Positions 1 through 7,471 of a stretch of DNA of 55,655 nt are shown piece after piece. The notes under the pieces were generated by a model. The model was not told where the DNA came from and ran no database searches. It saw nothing but the letters and a program-made list of their open reading frames with translations. Origin of the DNA: Rhodospirillales bacterium. GTDB lineage: Bacteria > Pseudomonadota > Alphaproteobacteria > Rhodospirillales > UBA2165. Both the position numbers and the translations under genes were made by a program. Where the stretch lies: positions 1 through 55,655 of the forward strand of contig JAJECC010000160.1 of NCBI GenBank assembly GCA_022822205.1, written 5' to 3'. Position 1 is the stretch's first letter; each line of letters begins with the position of its first letter.

Positions 1-1159
1 AGATGACGATCGCCGACGACGGCGGGACCAGTTGCCCCAGCGTTCCGCCGGCCGCCACGCAGCCCGTCGCCAGGTCGGGCGAGTAGCCGCGCTCCCGCAT
101 TTCCGGCAGGGCCACGCGGCCGATTGTGACCGCGGTCGCCAACGAGGATCCTGTAAGGGCACCGAATCCGGCGCAGCCGCCTATCGTGGCCAGAGCGAGA
201 CCGCCGCGCCGATGTCCGATAAGAACATGCGCCAAGTTGTAGATGTCTGAGGACAAGCCGGCCACCGAAGCAAACGCACCCATCATCAGGAACAGTGGTA
301 ATACCAACAAATTGCCGTTGGTCAGAAACTCGACCACTTCTGTTGCGACGACACCTAGTGCCGGCTCATAGCCGACTGTTAGCGCCGAGCCAACGAACCC
401 CACCAACCCCATCGCCGCCGTAAGAGGCACAAGCAACAGAATGAGGAGCCACATTGTCGCAAAAAATATTATCGCAACCGATGACCGGGACTCCGGTAGC
501 ATCTCCGGAAGCATTCCGATAATAGTCTCAAGGTTATAGCCAGTGACAGCAATCAATATGGCGGCTAGGAATCCGACAGAAATTGTAAGTCCGGGATGTA
601 GAGGTCGGATTTGAGCGCCCGAAGTCTTTGCATTGACGGCTTCGTGGCCAGAAGGCGGAACATAACCGGACGATGCTTTTTCTATGTCGCTCAGAAATAC
701 AACGACTTGGACCAAGCAAGAAATTGCCAGCAAGACGCCAATCACCATTACGAATGGAGCCAATGGCCATTCTAATATTGCAGTGGTGTGTCCATCCTGA
801 TTGAGATGAACGCTGTGGATTCCGATACGCCAGGTAAAAAGAAGGAACAGGGTTAGAAGCAGAAATGAACAAGCCGGTGCAAGCCATCGACGAAGTTGGG
901 GCCGTAACAGTCGGCCAAGCAGATCAATATTCAGGTGAGTGCGTTGCGTTAATCCGGCTGGAAATGTAGCTGCGACAGCCACGGCCATCACCACCTCGAC
1001 GATTTCATGAAATCCCAAAACAGCGCTGTCGAGGAAGAACCTCAGCGAAATGTCGCCAACCGTCAGAAGGGAGATGACGAGCATTCCAAGAACACCGAAA
1101 GAGGCGATGCGGCGCATAATTGCGACGCATCGCTCATCTATGGCTGCCAGCAGGCTCAT
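1..1159 (-). CDS. Fused TRAP transporter permease DctQM (3' end beyond window)
   Basis: The frame is open from an ATG at 1159 to the window edge, giving about 386 residues with no stop. Residues about 10-165 are a DctQ-like small permease with four hydrophobic segments. After a hydrophilic linker (about 166-190) a DctM large permease begins; it shows GGLALATIGGCAGFGA and AAGGTLGQLVPPSSA, the hallmark DctM loop (usually GGTLGILIPPS). The protein would be the inner-membrane part of a sodium-driven tripartite uptake system. It starts 5 nt after the receptor gene, so the two are one operon. Fused QM permeases are known in the TRAP family. The C-terminal part of the DctM domain lies outside the window. 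The substrate is unknown, but the linked PhlG-like hydrolase suggests an aromatic or keto acid. Confidence 0.9.
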   Translation of the reverse strand, partial: MSLLAAIDERCVAIMRRIASFGVLGMLVISLLTVGDISLRFFLDSAVLGFHEIVEVVMAVAVAATFPAGLTQRTHLNIDLLGRLLRPQLRRWLAPACSFLLLTLFLLFTWRIGIHSVHLNQDGHTTAILEWPLAPFVMVIGVLLAISCLVQVVVFLSDIEKASSGYVPPSGHEAVNAKTSGAQIRPLHPGLTISVGFLAAILIAVTGYNLETIIGMLPEMLPESRSSVAIIFFATMWLLILLLVPLTAAMGLVGFVGSALTVGYEPALGVVATEVVEFLTNGNLLVLPLFLMMGAFASVAGLSSDIYNLAHVLIGHRRGGLALATIGGCAGFGALTGSSLATAVTIGRVALPEMRERGYSPDLATGCVAAGGTLGQLVPPSSAIVI

Positions 1160-1164
1160 AGCGA

Positions 1165-2172
1165 CTACTTACCTGCTTTAATCTTCGCTATCTCTTCTTT
1201 GAATGCTTGGAGAATTTCGGCGCCGTTGGGTGTTTTATTGACCCAGTCATCGATAACGGGCTGAAGTTTGGCTTCCCATCTCGCCCTTTCGGCGTCGGAC
1301 AGATTTACCAGCGTATGCCCTTCTCCCCCACCGTACTTTTTGACCGCTTCCGAGAATATGCGATCCCAAAAACTGGAGTAGGACTTGGTCAAACTTGCGT
1401 ATGAGTTCGCATCGATTGCTCTCCGCGCATCCCCGACTAACCCGTCATAGGTCTGCTTATTCATCACCACCATTCCAGCGAAACCGCCAAGTCCAAACTG
1501 GGTGTGGTATTTCGTAACTTCATACAACCTGTAGGGCTGGAAAGCCGTCCAGACCGTGAATATGCCGTTGACCAGACCACGGCTGATGTTCTGATACAGT
1601 TTCGGCGTAACCATGAATACCGGCGTTGCCCCAAGAGCTTTGATCGTTGATAGACCGATCGGGCCGGACCCCCCGATTTTGACACCCTTAAGATCTTCGA
1701 GCGTCTTTATCGGCTCATTTGAGTGAAACGATCTCGGCGGGAACGTGAAAACAGACAATACTTTCACATCGCTGTATTCATCCGAAATCAAACCCCGTTC
1801 GAAAAGCCGCCACATTGCGCCAGAGCCAACTTTTGAAGATTCAAATAGGGACGGCACTGCAACAACATTGGATTTTATGAATTTGCCCGGAAGGAAACCC
1901 TGAAGGCTCCATCCGATTTGAGCCACGTTGGTCTTTACTCTGTCATAGAGATTCTGATGGCTGGCGAGCACGCGCCCCGCAACCAGCTCTGCCTCGATGG
2001 TTCCCTTTGAATCAGCATTCAACTTCTTAATCCAAGGACCAAATATTTGTACGTTCAGATGAGCTCGAGGAGGACTGGGCGACGCGAATTTAATTTTTGT
2101 CGATGCCGCCGTAGCCGGCCCCACTGCCAGACTGAATAGAAACGTAGCTAGTAGGAAAATTCTCTTAGTCAT
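1165..2172 (-). CDS. dctP: TRAP transporter substrate-binding protein, DctP family
   Basis: This 335-residue periplasmic receptor opens with a signal peptide (positive MTKR, a hydrophobic stretch, AxA near residue 23). The body has DctP features: a segment near residue 165 reading LKGVKIGG and a distal IDDWV...A helix region. The length is typical (about 330). It captures a carboxylate-type ligand and delivers it to the DctQM permease 5 nt downstream. The start is supported by a strong GGAGAGG ribosome site 6 nt before the ATG. Unlike the two other receptor genes in this window, there is no intercistronic hairpin after it. Base composition looks less GC-rich than in the genes right of 5 kb. 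The ligand cannot be read from the sequence. Confidence 0.9.
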   Translation of the reverse strand: MTKRIFLLATFLFSLAVGPATAASTKIKFASPSPPRAHLNVQIFGPWIKKLNADSKGTIEAELVAGRVLASHQNLYDRVKTNVAQIGWSLQGFLPGKFIKSNVVAVPSLFESSKVGSGAMWRLFERGLISDEYSDVKVLSVFTFPPRSFHSNEPIKTLEDLKGVKIGGSGPIGLSTIKALGATPVFMVTPKLYQNISRGLVNGIFTVWTAFQPYRLYEVTKYHTQFGLGGFAGMVVMNKQTYDGLVGDARRAIDANSYASLTKSYSSFWDRIFSEAVKKYGGGEGHTLVNLSDAERARWEAKLQPVIDDWVNKTPNGAEILQAFKEEIAKIKAGK

Positions 2173-2407
2173 TGAAACCTCTCCTCAGTTGAATTGCTGC
2201 TGTTTCAGATGCTGATGCTCGTTGGCAGAGCAAATTTTATTAGTCAGCTTTAAGGGCTAGTGCCCCTTGAAGGGACCAGGCGGATTTGCTGTGCGTAACT
2301 CAAGTACTCGATCCAATTCACCTTTATGAAAATTTTCATGTTCATGTTTGGTTCAAGAAATGGTGATGTTTGTGTCGGGTTCTCTTGCACCGCGAGTCTG
2401 CCCCGGA
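2173..2407. other. Intergenic region between dctP and the PhlG-like gene
   Basis: The 235 bases are AT-richer than the rest of the window and hold no convincing gene. Only the ribosome site of dctP (about 2179-2185, minus strand) is recognisable. A promoter for the TRAP genes may lie here, but I cannot point to clear -35 and -10 boxes. Confidence 0.4.
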
Positions 2408-3094
2408 TTACCAAGGCAATTGGACAGCATGCGTTTCTCTATTCTCTGCAATGAACAGGCCGGGTAGGATTTTCGAGAGAAACGTGAACTCGTCGTAGCA
2501 ATGCTTAAGCAGGGCTGGGCCGAATTTTTCGGGAAGATTTTCTTCAATTTCCTCTGGTGACATCCCGAGCGCGGGCAGATCCTGACCGAGATAAAAGTGG
2601 CTACGGAGTACACACCCCCAAGAGGTGTCGCGACCCATATGAAGGAGACGGCCGCCAATGACTTTTCCGGCGTCATCCCGATCAGGTTCATGAGAAAATC
2701 CCACATGACCGCAAACGGAGGCGGTTATGTCACCTGTTTGCCGCGCGCTCTGATATTTCCGCTTGTCAAAGAACTCCAGTGAATCTCGAAACTGAATGGA
2801 TAGCTTCTCGGCGGGCATACCGGAAAAATACTCTTCCACCACGTGGATTGATCCAACATGGGTATCGGATGTCCCTTCAATCCATTCGCTGGAAATATGG
2901 TCAACAGGGTGCCACCAAATATACTTTTGTGTGTCAGGCCTAAATCGAAACCACCACTCGAACATCTCACCGGTGCAACCATGCATATCGGTCCTGACGG
3001 CCACGTGAAGAACACCGCTCAGTAAACGCTCATACCCCATTTCCAACGGCATCGGTGCTGGGTCCAACAGACGGTCCACCTCATTCAATTCCAT
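2408..3094 (-). CDS. PhlG-like (diacetylphloroglucinol hydrolase family) protein
   Basis: The 228 residues resemble the PhlG family, zinc-dependent hydrolases that cleave a carbon-carbon bond of acylated phloroglucinols. The supporting pattern is the N-terminal PLEMGYERLLSGVLHVAVRT, then EMFEWWFRFRPDTQKY and WWHPVDHISSEW, which is the arrangement around the first metal histidine of PhlG, and a later histidine-rich HVGFSHEPD and LLHMGRDTSWG. PhlG is about 290 residues, so this is a shorter relative and the true substrate may differ. It lies upstream of a TRAP operon in the same orientation, which suggests that the imported compound or a derivative is the substrate. A TetR gene diverges from it across a palindrome. 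The family assignment is from recalled motifs; the exact reaction is not established. Confidence 0.7.
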   Translation of the reverse strand: MELNEVDRLLDPAPMPLEMGYERLLSGVLHVAVRTDMHGCTGEMFEWWFRFRPDTQKYIWWHPVDHISSEWIEGTSDTHVGSIHVVEEYFSGMPAEKLSIQFRDSLEFFDKRKYQSARQTGDITASVCGHVGFSHEPDRDDAGKVIGGRLLHMGRDTSWGCVLRSHFYLGQDLPALGMSPEEIEENLPEKFGPALLKHCYDEFTFLSKILPGLFIAENRETHAVQLPW

Positions 3095-3406
3095 GGTTTG
3101 TCGCCTTTGCTCCAGTTTGCTGGGTGCAGCCTGAAACCTCTTTGACCGCAGTTTGTTGGCATCCTCAAATTCATCGCCCGGGTATCACCAGCGCTATCGG
3201 ATCACTCACAGGACGACCAACGGATGTTATTCTTTATTCTACGAATATAGAATAAAGTCAAGTATATTCTTCAACCATGGAATTAATCTGTGCATTGATG
3301 CATTTCTACGAGTATTGTCCTCCCAGACAATTCGGATACCGGAGTTTGTAACGATCGAAGAATCATCGAAGAACAATTCATACCGCCCAGAACTTGGAAG
3401 TGGCGT
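3095..3406. other. Divergent intergenic region between PhlG-like gene and tetR
   Basis: The region is about 312 bases and clearly AT-richer than the flanking genes. It contains the 3232-3257 palindrome and no open frame with coding character. It most likely holds both divergent promoters. Confidence 0.5.
3232..3257. promoter_or_regulatory. Candidate TetR operator (9-bp arms)
   Basis: CTTTATTCT (3232-3240) and AGAATAAAG (3249-3257) are perfect inverted repeats separated by 8 bases that are themselves AT-rich. It lies in the gap between the divergent PhlG-like and TetR genes, where a TetR-family repressor usually binds to control itself and its neighbour. The link to this regulator is inference. 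Confidence 0.5.
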
Positions 3407-4057
3407 GTGACCAGACAGCAACTTAAAACAGCCAGACGGCGCCCGGGACGACCACTCGCCGACAGCAGTGTCGATACCCGAAATGCGTTGTTGCTGGCTG
3501 CAATCGATCAGTTTGGTGAACGTGGATTTGATGGCGTGTCATTGAAGATGATCGCCGAAGGGGCTCAAACCGATGTCGGCTTAACGCGTTACTATTTTGG
3601 GTCGAAAACCGGATTGTGGCAGGCCGCCATTGATCATCTGGCGACCGAATTCGTCGGCGGCCTATCGCTGTTAATCCATTCTGGGCAGAACAGCGCCACC
3701 GATCGCTTGAAATCTGTTATCCGCTGGTTCGTAGAAGTTTCCGCAAAATGGCCTCATGTCAGCCGTATCATCGTATTTGAAAGTAACGGAGAGGATGAGC
3801 GCGCTAGCTACATCGCAGAACACCTCGTGTCCCCATTCTACGAGCAGATGGAAGCCTTGATCGAGAAAACAAAATCCGAAGGCGCACTACCGAATGTATC
3901 AAACAGGACGATCTTTTTTATGATTGCGCATGGGAGTTCTTTTCCCATGGCACTTCCCAGGCTCACGAATAGATTTCCTGGTGGCGATATCTCGAGTAGT
4001 AGGGCGTTGAAATCCCATGCTGAGGCAATTATTCAATTGCTGTTTAAGCCGGATTAG
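3407..4057 (+). CDS. TetR/AcrR family transcriptional regulator
   Basis: The 216-residue protein has an N-terminal TetR helix-turn-helix at about residues 25-70. It reads AAIDQFGERGFDGVSLKMIA, then an insertion leading to GLTRYYFGSKTGLWQAAID, close to the family pattern of YYHFxSKExL. The remainder is a helical ligand-binding and dimerisation domain. The start used is GTG; the upstream GGAAG fits a modest ribosome site. It diverges from the PhlG-like gene, and a perfect palindrome lies between them, so it is probably a local ligand-responsive repressor of that gene and perhaps the TRAP operon. The inducer is unknown. The basic N-terminus (RRRPGRP) is common in TetR proteins. Confidence 0.9.
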   Translation: MTRQQLKTARRRPGRPLADSSVDTRNALLLAAIDQFGERGFDGVSLKMIAEGAQTDVGLTRYYFGSKTGLWQAAIDHLATEFVGGLSLLIHSGQNSATDRLKSVIRWFVEVSAKWPHVSRIIVFESNGEDERASYIAEHLVSPFYEQMEALIEKTKSEGALPNVSNRTIFFMIAHGSSFPMALPRLTNRFPGGDISSSRALKSHAEAIIQLLFKPD

Positions 4058-4086
4058 ATGGGAGCGCACACATCGCAACCCCCCAA

Positions 4087-4995
4087 CTAGTGTTTGCTGG
4101 CAACCTCTACAAAGACATCGCGCGCCCATCGGTTGGCGGCATCGTTTGCTCGAGCCTCATGCCATTGGAGCTTCAACGTCACCCCCGGCAATTCGAAATC
4201 GGGTTCGACGATCTTGAGCGGCAGTGATTTGCATGCCTCCTCCGCCAATCGGCGGTGGACGGTGCCAAGATGGTTTGTGCCGACCACGAAGTATGGAATT
4301 TGAGTGAAGCTGTGGGTCACGACGGCCATATTTCGGCTGATTCCCTTGGATGCGAAATAGACCTCCTCATATGAAAGCGGACGTTCAGTCCTATCGATCG
4401 CCGCAGCCACGTGCGTTTGGTCCCGGTACTCATCAAGGCTGATTTTCGAACCGACCTTCCTGTTCGCGCGGCTCGCCAGACAGGTGTAGATTTCGTTGAA
4501 AATCGTTTGCCCGGGTTGGTTCTCTACGGACGACGTATCGGGCAACAGCAGGAAATCGATCTCGCCCCGCTCAAACAGGGCAATGCTCGCATTGGTGAGT
4601 GGCAAGATGCGCAACCGCGTTCCCGCGGAAACGTCGTGCAAACGGCAGGTCACCTTGGAAAGAAACGTCACGGAAGCATAGTCCGAAGCGGCGATGGTGA
4701 ACTCGCGGCTGCTCTCGCTCGGATCAAATTCCGCACGCAACTCGGTAATCGACTGCAACTCCAGAATTGCCCGCCGAACAGGCTCCTGCATCCTGATGGC
4801 CAAGTCGGTGGGCTGCATGCGCCGGCCGACCCGTACGAGCAGGTCATCCTCGAAATGGGTCCTCAGCTTGGCGAGCGAATTGCTGACCGCCGGCTGGGTC
4901 AAGTTCAACCGCTCCGCCGCCCTGGCAACGCTCTGTTCGTGGAGCAGAACGTCCAGCGCAACGAGCAGGTTTAGATCGAGTCGGTTAAGTCTCAT
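4087..4995 (-). CDS. LysR family regulator (NodD/LinR-like)
   Basis: The 302 residues start with MRLNRLDLNLLVALDVLLHE followed by the winged helix-turn-helix (AAERLNLTQPAVSNSLAKLR, about residues 25-50). This N-terminus is that of the NodD/LinR/SyrM branch of LysR regulators. The C-terminal domain (about 90-300) is a periplasmic-binding-like effector domain. It diverges from the CocE/cupin/HyuA/HyuB operon across a 117-bp AT-rich gap, the normal layout for a LysR activator of the adjacent catabolic operon. The effector is probably the operon substrate or an intermediate (inference). Its 3' end is close to and convergent with tetR (29 nt). Confidence 0.92.
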   Translation of the reverse strand: MRLNRLDLNLLVALDVLLHEQSVARAAERLNLTQPAVSNSLAKLRTHFEDDLLVRVGRRMQPTDLAIRMQEPVRRAILELQSITELRAEFDPSESSREFTIAASDYASVTFLSKVTCRLHDVSAGTRLRILPLTNASIALFERGEIDFLLLPDTSSVENQPGQTIFNEIYTCLASRANRKVGSKISLDEYRDQTHVAAAIDRTERPLSYEEVYFASKGISRNMAVVTHSFTQIPYFVVGTNHLGTVHRRLAEEACKSLPLKIVEPDFELPGVTLKLQWHEARANDAANRWARDVFVEVASKH

Positions 4996-5112
4996 CTCGT
5001 ATACATCATCGCAATCTATCGATTTGATAATAATTAATAATTTTACTTATTAACAGCCGCCGATGCAGATTTGGCTTCAAGAACTCAAGAGCAATCCAGG
5101 GGGGACCCAAAG
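4996..5112. promoter_or_regulatory. Divergent lysR / hydrolase operon control region
   Basis: An AT-rich stretch (about 5010-5050), strikingly different from the GC-rich genes, separates the divergent genes. It contains ATCGATTTGAT, an imperfect dyad, and repeated TAATAATT motifs, suitable for LysR binding and a promoter. No single site can be assigned with confidence. The hydrolase ribosome site AGGGGGG is at about 5097-5103. Confidence 0.45.
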
Positions 5113-6927
5113 ATGACCGAGGTTAGCCGGACCAAATTTGGTTTGCCGAAAGCGGGAGATGCGGCTCCTTTTGGCTATTCGCGCCCGCCGTCTCATGAGG
5201 GATTGATTGCGGAAAAGGATGTCCGGGTCGAAATGCGGGACGGCGTTGCGCTCTCCGTCGACATTTACCGGCCCGACACCGACGAGAAGCTGCCCGTTCT
5301 CTTGGCCTTCGCAATCTATAACAAGGATGTTCAGGGCCCCGACGCCGCGGCCGATTTGCCGCCCCAGCCGGCCTGGTCGAGTCTCTGGGCCGGGCTGCTC
5401 GAGGCGGGAGACACGCGGTTTTTCGTATCCCGCGGCTATGTCCATGTCATCGGCTGCCCGCGCGGTATCGGGAAATCCGAGGGCGGCGGCGACCGCTGGT
5501 GGGATTCCTACGACCTGATCGAATGGATTGCCGAACAGCCCTGGTGCGACGGCAATATCGGGATGGTGGGCATTTCCGGCTTCGGAGCCGAGCAAATGCA
5601 TGTCGCCAAACAGCAACCGCCGCATCTGAAGGCGATCTTCCCGTTTGATCCGCGCGGCGCCTATGGGCCGTTCGGCGGATTTCGGGACGAGTATTGCGGG
5701 GGCATGATCCATCTCTTCCGCTACCTGATCGGGCACTTTTCGGCTTTCCACCAGAACCGGGGGCAGCCAAAGGAGTTGCCGCCGGAACGGGAGGCTCTGT
5801 GGAAGCAAGCCATGGATAATCCCGACTACAGGATGTACCCGCAGCTGCTAAACTTGCTGACCCAAAAAGGCGAGCACATGCCCGCCTTCTTCGACCTGCT
5901 GATCAACCCATACGATTCCGCCGAGACGGTCGAAAAGGCGGAAAGTGAGTTCGAGAAGATTCAGGTGCCGACCTACACCGGTTCCGGATGGTACGGCTAC
6001 ACCTACAAGACGCACCTCAACGGCTGTCAGACCTGGTACAGGAAAATTGATGCCCCCAAGCGGCTCATGTTCACCGGTCCGGCCCACCTGGAACGCCCGT
6101 TCAAATCCTTCCACAACGAAATTCTCAGGTGGCACGATCATTGGCTCAAGGGACTGGACACCGGTCTTGATGACGGCGCGCCCGTCAATTACTGGATCAT
6201 GGGGGCCAACAAATGGGGCGAGGCGGCCGATTGGCCGCCGCCGAATGCGGAATGGACCTCCCTCTACCTGAATGGCTGGGAACGCCTGCGCGTCGAGCCG
6301 TTCGTCGAGACCAGTGCGGACGACAATATCCCGCCCGATACCTTCGTCCAGATGCCGCCGACGCAGACCAACAATATCCAAAGGCTCCGCTATGTGAGCG
6401 AACCGCTCGGCGACGATCTCCTGATCGCCGGTCCCAGCGTGCTGACGCTTTATGCCTCCATCGATCAGGAAGACACGAACTGGATCGTCATCCTCAAGGA
6501 TTTGGGGCCGGACGTTTCGGTGCAGACGGTCCGAGAAGGCGAACGCGATATCCCGGAAGATCTCCATGCGAGAGAAGTTTCCCGCGGTTGGCTGAAAGCA
6601 TCCCATCGGGCAATCGACGCCTCCCGATCGCTTCCGGGCCGCCCTTGGCATCCGCTGACGCGGGAAGCGCAGGAGCCGGTGCCGCCGGGTGAGGTCTGTG
6701 AATACCAGATCGAAATTCTGGCGACCGCGAACCTATTCAGGAAAGGCCACCGAATCTGCGTGGAGATCACCAGCCTCGATCTGCCGACCGGTGTCGCCGG
6801 CGCCACCAACGCAGAGTACGTGCCCTATCACATCTGCAGCAGCCGCACGACGGTCCACACGGTTCATCACGACACGCAACACCCCTCGCACCTGTTGCTC
6901 CCCATCGTGCCGGGCGGCGAAGACTGA
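5113..6927 (+). CDS. CocE/NonD family hydrolase (X-Pro peptidase fold)
   Basis: The 604-residue protein matches CocE/NonD serine hydrolases, which cleave esters or acyl bonds. An N-terminal segment (VRVEMRDGVALSVDIYRP, about residues 36-53) precedes the alpha/beta hydrolase core. The SRGYVHVIGCPRGIGKSEGG stretch, a DSYDLIEWIAEQPWCDGNIG stretch and the nucleophile elbow GISGFG (Ser about 155) are all typical. The C-terminal third is the jelly-roll domain shared with X-prolyl dipeptidyl peptidases. An earlier TTG in frame exists (5071), but the ATG at 5113 follows a strong AGGGGGG site. It is the first gene of an operon with cupin and hydantoinase-type genes under a divergent LysR. It may release an acid or amine from an ester or amide substrate before HyuAB acts; that role is inferred. 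Confidence 0.9.
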   Translation: MTEVSRTKFGLPKAGDAAPFGYSRPPSHEGLIAEKDVRVEMRDGVALSVDIYRPDTDEKLPVLLAFAIYNKDVQGPDAAADLPPQPAWSSLWAGLLEAGDTRFFVSRGYVHVIGCPRGIGKSEGGGDRWWDSYDLIEWIAEQPWCDGNIGMVGISGFGAEQMHVAKQQPPHLKAIFPFDPRGAYGPFGGFRDEYCGGMIHLFRYLIGHFSAFHQNRGQPKELPPEREALWKQAMDNPDYRMYPQLLNLLTQKGEHMPAFFDLLINPYDSAETVEKAESEFEKIQVPTYTGSGWYGYTYKTHLNGCQTWYRKIDAPKRLMFTGPAHLERPFKSFHNEILRWHDHWLKGLDTGLDDGAPVNYWIMGANKWGEAADWPPPNAEWTSLYLNGWERLRVEPFVETSADDNIPPDTFVQMPPTQTNNIQRLRYVSEPLGDDLLIAGPSVLTLYASIDQEDTNWIVILKDLGPDVSVQTVREGERDIPEDLHAREVSRGWLKASHRAIDASRSLPGRPWHPLTREAQEPVPPGEVCEYQIEILATANLFRKGHRICVEITSLDLPTGVAGATNAEYVPYHICSSRTTVHTVHHDTQHPSHLLLPIVPGGED

Positions 6928-6956
6928 TTTAGCGGGACCAAACGAAGGACAAGACC

Positions 6957-7403
6957 ATAGCAACCGAAATTCGTCGAATCGTCACCGCGACCGGAGATGA
7001 CGGGAAAGCGTTCGTTCAGGACGATGGACCCGCTTCGGCCGTCATCCAGACATCGGACTTCGTCACCGTGACCAATCTTTGGGTGACCGGCCGCTACCCC
7101 GTGCCGGTGGATCACCGGAACGACCTCGGCGAAACCAAGGTTCCGAGGGAGCCGCCTGCCGGTCACACCATATTCCGCACCGTCGAGTTCAGACCCGGCA
7201 ATCCCCACGACCTGCACGTCACCAAGTCCGCGGATTTCGCCATTGTCATGTCGGGCGAGATCCGGTTGGAACTGGAGGACGGGCTTGAACTCACCTTGAA
7301 GACGGGGGATACGCTGGTGCAGCAGGCGAACATTCACGGCTGGAAAAACACCGGCACCGAGCCCTGCCTTGTTGCATTTGTCTTGATGAGCACGGAAGGT
7401 TGA
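6957..7403 (+). CDS. Cupin domain protein, apparent ATA start
   Basis: The 148-residue product is a small cupin of the type often linked to hydantoinase or aromatic genes. The C-terminal half carries the barrel: HDLHVTKSADFAIVMSGEIR, then GDTLVQQANIHGWKNTG. A first GTG is at 7068, but the reading frame continues upstream with family-like sequence ATEIRRIVTATGDDGKAF. The only codon in the right place for its beginning is ATA at 6957, preceded by AAGGA at 6945-6949 with normal spacing; no ATG, GTG or TTG occurs between the in-frame stop at 6930 and 6957. Either AUA is used or ATG has mutated. It lies between the hydrolase and HyuA in one operon. Its substrate is unknown. Confidence 0.75.
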   Translation: MATEIRRIVTATGDDGKAFVQDDGPASAVIQTSDFVTVTNLWVTGRYPVPVDHRNDLGETKVPREPPAGHTIFRTVEFRPGNPHDLHVTKSADFAIVMSGEIRLELEDGLELTLKTGDTLVQQANIHGWKNTGTEPCLVAFVLMSTEG

Positions 7404-7471
7404 TACCGGGCCGGGCATAGTTTCGGCAGGAGACCAGGACGTCATCCAGCCGTCGGGGGAGAGACAGGACA

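Noticed and set aside
534..887. Minus-strand frame of 117 codons
   Set aside because: It is out of frame within the DctQM gene, whose frame is open and strongly TRAP-like.
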